A stretch of DNA of 45,179 nt from Candidatus Faecivicinus avistercoris. GTDB lineage: Bacteria > Bacillota > Clostridia > Christensenellales > Aristaeellaceae. The stretch covers positions 1-45,179 of the forward strand of contig DVJL01000034.1 in assembly GCA_018716805.1 (NCBI GenBank), written 5' to 3'. Positions 1 through 6,369 of this stretch are shown in pieces (within the stretch, counting starts at the first letter, position 1; each line of letters starts with the position of its first letter). The position numbers and the translations under genes are program-made. The notes under the pieces were generated by a model that saw nothing but the letters and a program-made list of their open reading frames with translations, was not told where the DNA came from and did no database searches.

Positions 1-2
1 TA

Positions 3-590
3 GAAAAGGACGCGCCGTGGTGGTGGCAAAACTTCCATTCGTTCTTTATTGTCGACATGGTAGAAACCGCGCCCACAGCCAAGGTCACCGGTGATACGTC
101 GGATGGCTACCATACCTTTAACGAGCTGTACCACCATCGGGCAATTCTGTTCAGTGTGATTTGTAATTCCATGCCGAAGATGTGCTGGAAGTCCAAGAAG
201 CACCATGATGGCACCATGTTCGATGGAATGTTCATCGTCGGCATTGATACGCCGGAAGGGCAAGCTACATACCATTACGATTTAGACCCGTATTGGAATA
301 TGTTCCATGTGAAGGAAGTTGATTCTGCACCGGAATGGGACGGGCATACACCAGACGAAGCCATTCGGCGTATCGGCACACTTGCCATGGTGAAAGACGC
401 CGAACCTGTGCGGCATGGGGAATGGATACTTAATCCAAGCAACCTCTACGATGACGCGACGTGGGTATGCTCGGTGTGTGGGCACGAGTGGGTGCTGATT
501 GATGGCACACCCCAGGAAAACGACATGCATTACTGCCCCAAATGCGGCGCGAGGATGGATGGAGGCAAAAACAATGGCACAGCAAAATGA
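3..590 (+). CDS. phage zinc-ribbon protein, 5' partial
   Basis: The reading frame is open from base 3 to the stop at 590, so the gene probably enters from outside the window; the first ATG inside is at 57, with no clear ribosome binding site before it. The C-terminal 45 residues hold a CxxC...CxxC zinc ribbon (CSVCGHEW and YCPKCGARM). The middle contains a conserved-looking EWDGHTPDEAIRRI segment of a type I associate with hypothetical proteins of Clostridia prophages. No enzymatic motif is visible. It overlaps the next gene by 17 bases, as in a tight early phage operon. Function unknown; a nucleic-acid-binding role is only a guess from the zinc ribbon. Confidence 0.7.
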   Translation, partial: EKDAPWWWQNFHSFFIVDMVETAPTAKVTGDTSDGYHTFNELYHHRAILFSVICNSMPKMCWKSKKHHDGTMFDGMFIVGIDTPEGQATYHYDLDPYWNMFHVKEVDSAPEWDGHTPDEAIRRIGTLAMVKDAEPVRHGEWILNPSNLYDDATWVCSVCGHEWVLIDGTPQENDMHYCPKCGARMDGGKNNGTAK

Positions 591-897
591 CACGAACACG
601 GAGCACAGAAACGAATGGGCGCGCGAGGTCTTTCAAAAGGTCATGACTGCGAAGCCTGAGACATACGGCGGTAAGATTGTGGAGGACGGACTGCTGCGCA
701 CCGAGCCGGGGGACATCTACCAGTTCGAGGTGGATGCGCGGCTGGAGCCTGCCATCTTCCGCACGATCTACGTCGGCCGCGAAGGTAAGCGGCGGCTGGC
801 GGACGAATGGGCGGTCTATGCAGACGGCAAGGCTGTGTGGCAGAGGGGAAGTCTTGGAATCGCCGATGGAACCAATGCTCGGGCGTATAAAATATAA
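574..897 (+). CDS. hypothetical phage protein
   Basis: A 107-residue protein beginning MAQQNDTNTEHRNEW. I chose the ATG at 574 because GGAGG at 561-565 lies eight bases upstream; a longer frame from 499 would overlap the preceding gene by nearly 100 bases and has no such site. The sequence is acidic to neutral with no signal peptide, membrane segment or known motif. It lies between the zinc-ribbon protein and the ArpU-like regulator, so it belongs to the end of the early operon. I do not recognise the family. Confidence 0.6.
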   Translation: MAQQNDTNTEHRNEWAREVFQKVMTAKPETYGGKIVEDGLLRTEPGDIYQFEVDARLEPAIFRTIYVGREGKRRLADEWAVYADGKAVWQRGSLGIADGTNARAYKI

Positions 898-914
898 CCT
901 GCAGGAGGCGGACC

Positions 915-1319
915 ATGGAAATTGAAAAGATCCTTGCCCGGCCGCGAAGGATACGGGCGCGAATGGAAGAGCAGCGCGAGCGCGTGGATCGGCTCGAGGC
1001 ATTTGCCCAGCGCTGCACATCGAGCTGGTCGGATACGCCGGGCGGGCACGGCGGGGATGCGCGCTACGACGCCGTGGCAAAGCTGGTCGAGGAGCGAAAA
1101 AAGCTCCTCGGCCTTGCCGCGTCCTATCAGGAAGCGCTCTGGGCCGTCAACGACCTGATCGAGCGCCTCCCTAAAGAGCGCATGCGGCAGGCGGTCAAAC
1201 TCCGGGCGCTTGACGAGCTCAGCTGGCGCAAAGCCGGCCGGGAAATGGGGATCAGTCCGCGATCCGCGCGAAGATGGTACATAAGGGCGGTGGCGTGGCT
1301 AACCGAGGACAATCCATAA
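915..1319 (+). CDS. ArpU/DUF1492-like phage late regulator
   Basis: 134 residues. An N-terminal basic coiled-coil region is followed by a helix-turn-helix of sigma-70 region-4 type in the last 45 residues (LDELSWRKAGREMGISPRS then ARRWYIRAVAWL). This layout is that of the DUF1492 / ArpU family, small sigma-like proteins encoded at the end of early phage operons that are thought to switch on late genes. The ATG at 915 follows GGAGG at 903-907. Its stop is followed by a GC-rich hairpin (1322-1342). The position just upstream of packaging genes fits a late-transcription activator; the exact target promoter cannot be named from the sequence. Confidence 0.75.
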   Translation: MEIEKILARPRRIRARMEEQRERVDRLEAFAQRCTSSWSDTPGGHGGDARYDAVAKLVEERKKLLGLAASYQEALWAVNDLIERLPKERMRQAVKLRALDELSWRKAGREMGISPRSARRWYIRAVAWLTEDNP

Positions 1320-1321
1320 AC

Positions 1322-1350
1322 GCCCGGGCCTTGAGCCCGGGCAATTGTTA
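1322..1350. terminator. bidirectional terminator between convergent genes
   Basis: The self-complementary octamer GCCCGGGC occurs at 1322-1329 and again at 1335-1342, separated by CTTGA, giving an 8-bp stem with a 5-base loop. It lies between the rightward regulator (stop at 1319) and the leftward zinc-finger gene (stop at 1348). U-rich tracts on both sides are weak, so termination strength is uncertain. Confidence 0.6.
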
Positions 1351-2001
1351 TTCGTCGGGGTTGGTTTGCCGCTTGCGCGCGATCCAGTCGGCGCGATCCT
1401 GTTTTTTGCGCTCCCGCTCCGCTACGTATGCCTGCGTCGCATCCGGATACGTGGGAATTTCCTCGACGTACCATCCGCCGCAGCAGGTCTTGGGCGTGAC
1501 GGGCTTGCCATCGCGCAAACATGCTGCCTGTTTACGAAACATGCTGCTTGCACTCACAGTATTTGGAAAATCTGCGGGGCGTGAGCGCACGAATAGACTG
1601 AGGTTTGTGCAGACGTGCCGGTTGCCGCTTGGATCAATCAATTTCCATGTCTTAGCATTGATGTTGGTCTCAAAGCGCCCTGCCAGCGGGGAATTTTGCG
1701 CGGCCTTGCTGGCTTTTTCCGCAGTTGCGCGCATTACATCCGCGTGATCGCGCGCATACTCCTTGCGCATTTGCGCAAACTTCTCGGTCGCGGCGCGGTA
1801 TTTGCCCGTTCGCGCAGCTCCGCCAGCCGCGCCCCGGCAATCTGGACAATACCGGCTGTTCACACCGAGTTTAACGCTGTACGCTTTGCCACAGACTTCG
1901 CAAGTCGCACGCACTTTGCCTCTGCAATTCATACACTTGCGCTGATAAGCGTATGCAGTTTGAAATTCGCGGCCGCATACGCTGCAAATCCTTTGGTGCA
2001 T
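1348..2001 (-). CDS. multi-zinc-finger phage protein
   Basis: 217 residues on the minus strand. The N-terminal 60 residues contain three cysteine pairs (CSVCGREF, CMNCRG, CEVCGKAY) plus CPDCRG, so two treble-clef or ribbon zinc sites. A basic helical segment follows, then KTWKLIDPSGNRHVCTNLSL, a short module I associate with phage and HNH-endonuclease accessory proteins, where it may contact DNA. No HNH catalytic triad is visible. It is the last gene of the leftward island, eight bases after the XRE gene, so probably co-transcribed with it. Likely DNA binding; function unknown. Confidence 0.7.
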   Translation of the reverse strand: MHQRICSVCGREFQTAYAYQRKCMNCRGKVRATCEVCGKAYSVKLGVNSRYCPDCRGAAGGAARTGKYRAATEKFAQMRKEYARDHADVMRATAEKASKAAQNSPLAGRFETNINAKTWKLIDPSGNRHVCTNLSLFVRSRPADFPNTVSASSMFRKQAACLRDGKPVTPKTCCGGWYVEEIPTYPDATQAYVAERERKKQDRADWIARKRQTNPDE

Positions 2002-2009
2002 GTTTCCCC

Positions 2010-2474
2010 CTATCCGATGGATCGCGGTAAGCCGTCGATCATGATTGCATCTCGGCCTGTGTTGTCCACCCAGTCTACTGCGTCGATTTCATCGACGCTG
2101 AGCGGCTGGCGTCCCTGCCAGTCGTTGGGCGTAAACTGTATGCCGTCGGCCAGTATCACGGCCATCCATCCACCCTCGGGATGGTCGACGATGTAATACA
2201 TGCCGTATCCATCGATTTCCCGCGCAGCCATGATCGGGCATAGCGTCGATGTGCCATATGCCCAGTCATAGACCGGCAAGCTGTCCGCGATCCCGCGCAG
2301 GTAAGCCTGAGAGACATCCAGCGCACTTGCAACGGCGGGCAGGAGCTTGTTGCCCAGCTCGCGCCGCCCCTTGCGGTACTCGGTGAGACTTTCCGCGCTC
2401 GTGCCCAGTTGGGCGGCAAGCGCGGCCGTGTCCACTCCGCGCATCCGGCAGGCAGTGTCAAAATTTGTTGTCAT
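2010..2474 (-). CDS. XRE-family phage transcription regulator
   Basis: 154 residues. Residues 1-60 form a helix-turn-helix (ACRMRGVDTAALAAQLGTSA, then a basic ELGNKLLPAVASALDVSQAY segment) as in Cro/C1-type repressors. The C-terminal 90 residues (starting about LPVYDWAYG) are not a LexA-type peptidase: no Ser-Lys dyad pattern is evident. The start codon overlaps a copy of AATTTGTTGT (2462-2471) that also forms half of the operator at 2850-2862, so the protein may regulate both its own translation start region and the leftward promoter. Probably a repressor or anti-repressor of the lysogeny switch. Confidence 0.75.
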   Translation of the reverse strand: MTTNFDTACRMRGVDTAALAAQLGTSAESLTEYRKGRRELGNKLLPAVASALDVSQAYLRGIADSLPVYDWAYGTSTLCPIMAAREIDGYGMYYIVDHPEGGWMAVILADGIQFTPNDWQGRQPLSVDEIDAVDWVDNTGRDAIMIDGLPRSIG

Positions 2475-2507
2475 ATGATCCCCCCTTTGCGATTTTGTAA
2501 GTCAAAC

Positions 2508-2540
2508 AGGCCCATACTGCAGCATGGGCCTCATTCTACT
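2508..2540 (-). terminator. hairpin between the 68-aa gene and the XRE gene
   Basis: AGGCCCAT (2508-2515) pairs perfectly with ATGGGCCT (2524-2531). Read on the minus strand the stem is followed by GTTTGACTT, a weak U-tract; on the plus strand by CATTCTACTTT. It may attenuate leftward transcription from the 2843-2871 promoter before the regulator gene. Confidence 0.5.
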
Positions 2541-2584
2541 TTCTGCCCGCGTATGTGCTCACGGGCGGGCGTCGTCTATTGTCG

Positions 2585-2791
2585 TTACAGCGCTACCCGC
2601 AGGTAGCGCCCTCCGCCCTCGGGCGTCCAGACTACCCGGCTAATTTCCTTTCCGGATTTCGTCCAGACGGTGACGGTCTCGCCGCCCTCACAGCGGCCGT
2701 ACTGCTCCGCAGCTTTCATTGCGCTGCGGCTGTCGGTGGGATACTCGCGCTCGTGCGAGGCGTTGCTCGCGATGGTGATGATGTACTTCAT
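2585..2791 (-). CDS. small phage protein, first gene of leftward unit
   Basis: 68 residues with a predicted beta-alpha-beta pattern (MKYIITIASN..., then a helix with MKAAEQYGRCEGG, then strands ETVTVWTKSGKEISRVVW). It lies directly downstream of a consensus leftward promoter with a palindrome in the spacer, so it should be the first and best expressed product of the leftward island. No cysteine pairs, signal peptide or membrane segment. I do not recognise the family; small proteins of this kind are common beside prophage repressors. Confidence 0.6.
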   Translation of the reverse strand: MKYIITIASNASHEREYPTDSRSAMKAAEQYGRCEGGETVTVWTKSGKEISRVVWTPEGGGRYLRVAL

Positions 2792-2842
2792 TTTATTTCA
2801 CCCATTTCTTGTTCGCTGGACTCTCGCCCTTGCTGTGATTAT

Positions 2843-2871
2843 ATTATAGCAACAATTTGTTGTTATGTCAA
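2843..2871 (-). promoter_or_regulatory. consensus leftward sigma-A promoter with operator in spacer
   Basis: On the minus strand TTGACA (2866-2871) and TATAAT (2843-2848) are separated by exactly 17 bases. The spacer contains the perfect inverted repeat CAACAA-n-TTGTTG (2850-2862). A repressor bound there would occlude RNA polymerase, so this is the likely regulated promoter of the leftward island. A related half-site lies over the XRE start codon at 2462-2471. Confidence 0.8.
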
Positions 2872-2969
2872 TAGATAATATAGAAAATTAACAAAACAAA
2901 TTGAAATAGCTGTGCGCCCGTCTGGATGAGGCAGTCCGGAGATCCAGGTCGATGTCCTGCAATCGTCCG

Positions 2970-2998
2970 TTGACATGCCCCGCCAAATGTGCTATAAT
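2970..2998 (+). promoter_or_regulatory. consensus rightward sigma-A promoter
   Basis: TTGACA (2970-2975), 17-base spacer, TATAAT (2993-2998). Transcription should begin near 3005. Within 60 bases the transcript would form the GAGA-tetraloop hairpin at 3035-3058, so this promoter either makes a short RNA or feeds the rightward operon together with the promoter at 3131. Confidence 0.75.
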
Positions 2999-3033
2999 GC
3001 TAATGTGGTGTTGTGTGTATAGCGATATTTCCC

Positions 3034-3060
3034 GGAGGGCGGCAGAGATGCCGCCCTCTT
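3034..3060 (+). ncRNA. GAGA-tetraloop hairpin in leader (possible small RNA or attenuator)
   Basis: GAGGGCGGCA (3035-3044) and TGCCGCCCTC (3049-3058) form a perfect 10-bp stem closed by GAGA, a GNRA-type tetraloop. It starts about 30 bases after the predicted start of the 2970-2998 promoter. The tract after it (TTGTCATG) is not U-rich, so it is not a textbook terminator. No open frame with a ribosome binding site lies between the promoter and the hairpin. Confidence 0.4.
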
Positions 3061-3130
3061 GTCATGCCGCAATGCATGATATTAGGATTGCGCCAATCTG
3101 CCATAATGCAAGGGCCGCGCAAAATATATA

Positions 3131-3159
3131 TTGACAGCAGTATATGAGTGTGGTATAAT
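3131..3159 (+). promoter_or_regulatory. second consensus rightward sigma-A promoter
   Basis: TTGACA (3131-3136), 17-base spacer, TATAAT (3154-3159). It lies 23 bases before the ATG at 3182 and should drive the ribbon-helix-helix, PP-loop and companion genes. Together with the promoters at 2843-2871 and 2970-2998, three exact consensus promoters occur in about 320 bases. Confidence 0.8.
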
Positions 3160-3181
3160 AGATGGCAGGGAGGTGAGCAGG

Positions 3182-3385
3182 ATGGGGACTGATGCGCAGC
3201 GCAGGGCTGTCAATAAGTACTTGCGGTCACACTATGATCGCATTACACTGCGCCTGCCAAGAGGCAAGCGCGAGATGATCCAGGTCGCAGCCGATCAGGC
3301 GAGTGAGTCGGTCAACCAATATATCCTGCGGGCGGTTATGGACCGCATGGGCATTGATGACTGGGCAGACAAGGAGGCAGACTAG
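3182..3385 (+). CDS. Arc/CopG-type ribbon-helix-helix protein
   Basis: 67 residues. The strand DRITLRLPRGKREMIQVAAD followed by two helices with SVNQYILRAVMDRM is the ribbon-helix-helix DNA-binding pattern. The ATG at 3182 was chosen because GGGAGGTG at 3168-3175 sits just before it; a TTG at 3131 is part of the -35 box and cannot be the start. The protein is first in the unit with the PP-loop gene, 1 base before that gene starts. It could be an autorepressor of this promoter or an antitoxin-like factor without a visible toxin partner. Confidence 0.75.
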   Translation: MGTDAQRRAVNKYLRSHYDRITLRLPRGKREMIQVAADQASESVNQYILRAVMDRMGIDDWADKEAD

Positions 3386-3386
3386 G

Positions 3387-4133
3387 ATGTATGATCAGCT
3401 GGAGTACAACAACAGCGCGGAGCTGTGCGAGCGCATGGCGGCAGAGTGCGATACCGCAATCCTTGCATTTTCTACGGGCAAGGACAGCATTGCGGCATGG
3501 CTGCAACTGCGCAAGTATTTCCGGCACATCGTACCCTATTACTGCTACTTTGTGCCGGGGCTTCAGTTCGTGGAGGAGTCGCTCAAATATTACGAGGACT
3601 TCTTTGGGTGCCATATTTACCGGCTGCCGCACCGGTCGTTCTTCCGCTTTATACGCGGCCTGGTCCATCAACCGCCAAGGCGCGTATCCATAATCGAGCG
3701 CGCGAACCTACCGTCAGAGTCGGAGTATGACGACGACACAATCGGCGAGATGATCCGCAATGTGGCTCATCTGCCGGATGGCGCTTATGTAGCGACTGGC
3801 GTGCGGATGGCCGACAGTCCATACCGCCGCATTGGGATTAAGTCGCATGGGGCGATCAATCACAATGCCAAGCGATTTTACCCAGTATACGACTGGGTAA
3901 AGGCAGATTTGCTGCAGGCATTTGAAGAATCCGGCGTCAAGATGCCGGTCGATTACAAGATGTTTGGCCGGACGTTTGATGGGCTGGACTATCGTTTTTT
4001 GGAGCCGCTCAAGCGCTGGTATCCTGAGGATTACCAGCGAGTGCTGGATTGGTATCCATTTGCCGAGCTGGAGCTTGCGCGTTGGGATGGGTTGGACAAA
4101 CTCCCCAAGCGCAGAGCGAGCGAAATCCTGTAA
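3387..4133 (+). CDS. PAPS-reductase-like PP-loop protein
   Basis: 248 residues. Residues about 28-34 read FSTGKDS, a PP-loop for ATP pyrophosphate binding, as in PAPS reductases, IbrA and DndC. Further family features are GVRMADSPYRRIG and, near the end, the FYPVYDW and DYKMFGRTFDGLDYRF segments typical of the phage-type branch. The ATG at 3387 follows AAGGAGG at 3371-3377. The cysteine of true PAPS reductases (ECGIH motif) is not seen, so sulfate assimilation is unlikely. Phage members of this family have no settled function; nucleotide or tRNA thiolation chemistry is possible. A companion gene of 126 aa follows directly. Confidence 0.8.
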   Translation: MYDQLEYNNSAELCERMAAECDTAILAFSTGKDSIAAWLQLRKYFRHIVPYYCYFVPGLQFVEESLKYYEDFFGCHIYRLPHRSFFRFIRGLVHQPPRRVSIIERANLPSESEYDDDTIGEMIRNVAHLPDGAYVATGVRMADSPYRRIGIKSHGAINHNAKRFYPVYDWVKADLLQAFEESGVKMPVDYKMFGRTFDGLDYRFLEPLKRWYPEDYQRVLDWYPFAELELARWDGLDKLPKRRASEIL

Positions 4134-4145
4134 GGGGGGCTGAGT

Positions 4146-4526
4146 ATGGGTTGGAGAGATATACAACATGACGACGCAGCGCAGGCGGAGGAAAAACAAG
4201 AGGCGTTTGATGGGCTGGAAGAGCTGGAAACGCAGTTTGCCCAGGACATGGACGAGCTGCATGCGGCATTCCGCGAGCGCGCAGCGCGGGAGAATCAGCG
4301 GTTTGCGGACGTGACAGATACGGACTACTATTTCTGCGTGTGCTTCCGCTCGCAGGAGCAAATGGTCGAGTTTTGTGAAAGCGTTGGGCTGAATCCCGAC
4401 GAAATCTATATTGACGGAAAGGAGTTTGCCAAGAAGATCCGGCGTGCGATCAACACTCCTGATCCCCAGATGCCAAGGAGGCAGTCGGGGTGGAAAGAGC
4501 TGCAGGATCGCGCGATGGATGGCTAA
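4146..4526 (+). CDS. hypothetical companion of PP-loop protein
   Basis: 126 residues. An acidic, helical N-terminus (EEKQEAFDGLEELETQFAQD) precedes a conserved-looking core: DTDYYFCVCFRSQEQMVEF, then LNPDEIYIDGKEF and AKKIRRAI. No catalytic motif is seen. I associate this core with hypothetical genes next to PAPS-reductase-like genes in Clostridia prophages, so a joint function with the upstream protein is an inference from neighbourhood. A strong terminator follows. Confidence 0.65.
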   Translation: MGWRDIQHDDAAQAEEKQEAFDGLEELETQFAQDMDELHAAFRERAARENQRFADVTDTDYYFCVCFRSQEQMVEFCESVGLNPDEIYIDGKEFAKKIRRAINTPDPQMPRRQSGWKELQDRAMDG

Positions 4527-4540
4527 ATGCAACAGTATAA

Positions 4541-4582
4541 AACAGACGCATACGATTTGCGATGCGTCTGTTTTTGATTTTT
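4541..4582 (+). terminator. intrinsic terminator before packaging genes
   Basis: ACAGACGCAT (4542-4551) pairs perfectly with ATGCGTCTGT (4562-4571), followed by a T-rich tract to 4582. It ends the 3182-4526 unit and separates it from the packaging genes, whose promoter is therefore expected in 4583-4598 or through antitermination. Confidence 0.85.
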
Positions 4583-4598
4583 GGAAGGGGGTGATTGC

Positions 4599-4724
4599 AT
4601 GAATACGCTTTCGACGATTCGTAGGGCGACTGGGCAGACGCGTTTTTCTTCCGGCGCTGCAACCCGGCTGTCGAACAGGCTCCGCTCGCAGATGAGCAGG
4701 AGAGCCAGCGCAACTGGGCGTTAA
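4599..4724 (+). CDS. 41-residue basic small protein
   Basis: A short frame with a strong ribosome binding site (GGAAGGGGGTGA at 4583-4594) before the ATG at 4599 and a stop at 4722-4724. The product is very rich in Arg, Ser and Thr (RRATGQTR, RLSNRLRSQMSRRAS) with no acidic residue, so it could bind nucleic acid. It sits between a terminator and the terminase small subunit. No family recognised; the case rests on the ribosome binding site and composition. Confidence 0.45.
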   Translation: MNTLSTIRRATGQTRFSSGAATRLSNRLRSQMSRRASATGR

Positions 4725-4760
4725 AATTGGAGCAAACATTGAACGAAAGGAGAGATCGGC

Positions 4761-5147
4761 GTGGCGAGAAAGCGAAAGGAAATTGATCTGGAGCAGGTCG
4801 AAGAGATGGCTGCAGAGCTATGTACGCAGGAAGAAATCGGACGCGACATGGGATTTGAACGAACGATGTTCCATCGCCGCGCCGATGTCCGCAAAGCATT
4901 TGAGCAGGGGAAAAATCAGGGCCGAATGAGTCTGCGGCACATGCTTTGGCGCGCAGCGAAGAGCGGAAATATCCCCGTATTGATTTTTTTGGCAAAAAAT
5001 GAGCTTGGGTACAGCGACGACCCGGAGAGCCTGAAGCTCGCGCGCGAAAAAATGGAGATGGAAAAGGCACAGAACGATGCGCTGATGCAAACAATCCCGA
5101 AGATTGTGCGCGAAACAGACGGAGGAGTGCGCGTCGATGAATCATAA
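4761..5147 (+). CDS. terminase small subunit-like protein
   Basis: 128 residues starting with GTG at 4761 after AAGGAG. The N-terminal 60 residues carry a helix-turn-helix (LCTQEEIGRDMGFERTMFHR) and the next segment, RHMLWRAAKSGNIPVLIFLAK, is typical of small terminases and related phage DNA-binding proteins, which select the genome for packaging. The C-terminal part is helical and charged (LKLAREKMEMEKAQNDALM) and may contact the large subunit. It overlaps the large-subunit gene by 11 bases. Confidence 0.8.
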   Translation: MARKRKEIDLEQVEEMAAELCTQEEIGRDMGFERTMFHRRADVRKAFEQGKNQGRMSLRHMLWRAAKSGNIPVLIFLAKNELGYSDDPESLKLAREKMEMEKAQNDALMQTIPKIVRETDGGVRVDES

Positions 5148-6369
5148 CGAGATCATCGCAGATGTGTACAAGCCCGTATCTCTGGATGTAGATCGGATGG
5201 GCCATGACGAATACTGGCTCAAGGGTGGGCGCGGAAGCCTGAAATCGAGCTTTATCAGCATAATGATTGCGATGGGGATCATGGATGATCCCATGGCAAA
5301 CGCGATCATCTACAGGCGTGTTGGAAATACGATCAAAGACAGCGTGTTTGAGCAAATGGTCTGGGCGATCGACAAGCTCGGCATGAGTGGATGGTTTCGG
5401 CTGAAGCTATCTCCGCTGGAAATCATATACAAGCCAACGGGACAGCGGATCATGTTTCGCGGCGCGGACGATCCGATGAAGTCAAAGTCGATCAAATTGT
5501 CTCGTGGATATTTTAAGTATTTGTGGTTTGAGGAGTTGGCGGAATTTCGCGGAATGGAAGACGTGCGAATGATCAAGCAATCTGTGTTTCGCGGCGTCCA
5601 AAAGGCGATTACATTTTACTCTTACAACCCTCCACCGACGATGCAAAATTGGACAAACGAGGAAGCGCTGCGCGTGCGCCCAGGCCGGCTGGTAATGCAT
5701 ACCACTTATCTGGATGCGCCTCCGGAATGGTTGGGAGAAGCGTTTTTTGCAGAAGCGAAAGCGCTCGAAGCGGCAAACGAACGCGCTTACCGACATGAAT
5801 ACCTGGGCGAAGTCACCGGCACGGGTGGACAGGTGTTCGACAATCTGGCGATTCGTCCGATCACGGACGCGGAGACTGCGTCCTTTGGCGCGACGTATGC
5901 GGGGCTGGACTGGGGCTGGTTTCCGGATCCGGCGCACTTTGCGCGCTGCGCCTACTTCCCCGCACAGCGGCGGCTGTACATCTATGACGAGCTGCGCACG
6001 GTGCGCACGGCCAACCGGGATCTGGCGCGGCTGCTGATCGACCGCAAGGGCGTGACCCCCGGCGAGGAGATCATCGCCGACAGTGCAGAGCTTAAGTCCA
6101 TCGCCGACATGCGCGACGAGGGCCTGCGCGTAATCGGAGCGACCAAGGGGCCGGGCAGCGTGGCGGCGGGCACCAAGTGGCTGCAGTCGCTCAGGGAGAT
6201 CGTGATCGACCCCGAGCGGTGCCCAGAGACGGCTCGGGAGTTTTCGACTTACGAGTACGAGCGGACGCGCGAGGGAACCTACGTTGACACCTACCCGGAC
6301 AAGGACAACCACTCGATTGACGCGGTGCGGTATGCGCTCAACCGCGTGTGGATGCGGAGGGATTTGTAA
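5137..6369 (+). CDS. terminase large subunit
   Basis: 410 residues, the ATPase-nuclease that cuts and pumps phage DNA into the prohead. Walker A GGRGSLKSS at residues 30-38 (Leu in place of the usual Gly or Ala), Walker B around YLWFEELAEF (128-137). The RNase H-like nuclease has GLDWGWFPD (about 256), IIADSAELKSI (about 312) and DKDNHSIDAVRYAL near the end. The ATG at 5137 follows GGAGGAG at 5121-5127; an earlier ATG at 5104 is inside the upstream gene without such a site. It resembles the PBSX XtmB / Terminase_3 type. Stop and portal start overlap (TAATG). Confidence 0.93.
   Translation: MNHNEIIADVYKPVSLDVDRMGHDEYWLKGGRGSLKSSFISIMIAMGIMDDPMANAIIYRRVGNTIKDSVFEQMVWAIDKLGMSGWFRLKLSPLEIIYKPTGQRIMFRGADDPMKSKSIKLSRGYFKYLWFEELAEFRGMEDVRMIKQSVFRGVQKAITFYSYNPPPTMQNWTNEEALRVRPGRLVMHTTYLDAPPEWLGEAFFAEAKALEAANERAYRHEYLGEVTGTGGQVFDNLAIRPITDAETASFGATYAGLDWGWFPDPAHFARCAYFPAQRRLYIYDELRTVRTANRDLARLLIDRKGVTPGEEIIADSAELKSIADMRDEGLRVIGATKGPGSVAAGTKWLQSLREIVIDPERCPETAREFSTYEYERTREGTYVDTYPDKDNHSIDAVRYALNRVWMRRDL

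Noticed and set aside
2952..3134. 60-codon plus-strand frame in the control region.
   Set aside because: Its start lies upstream of the promoter at 2970-2998 and it runs through the promoter and hairpin; no ribosome binding site.
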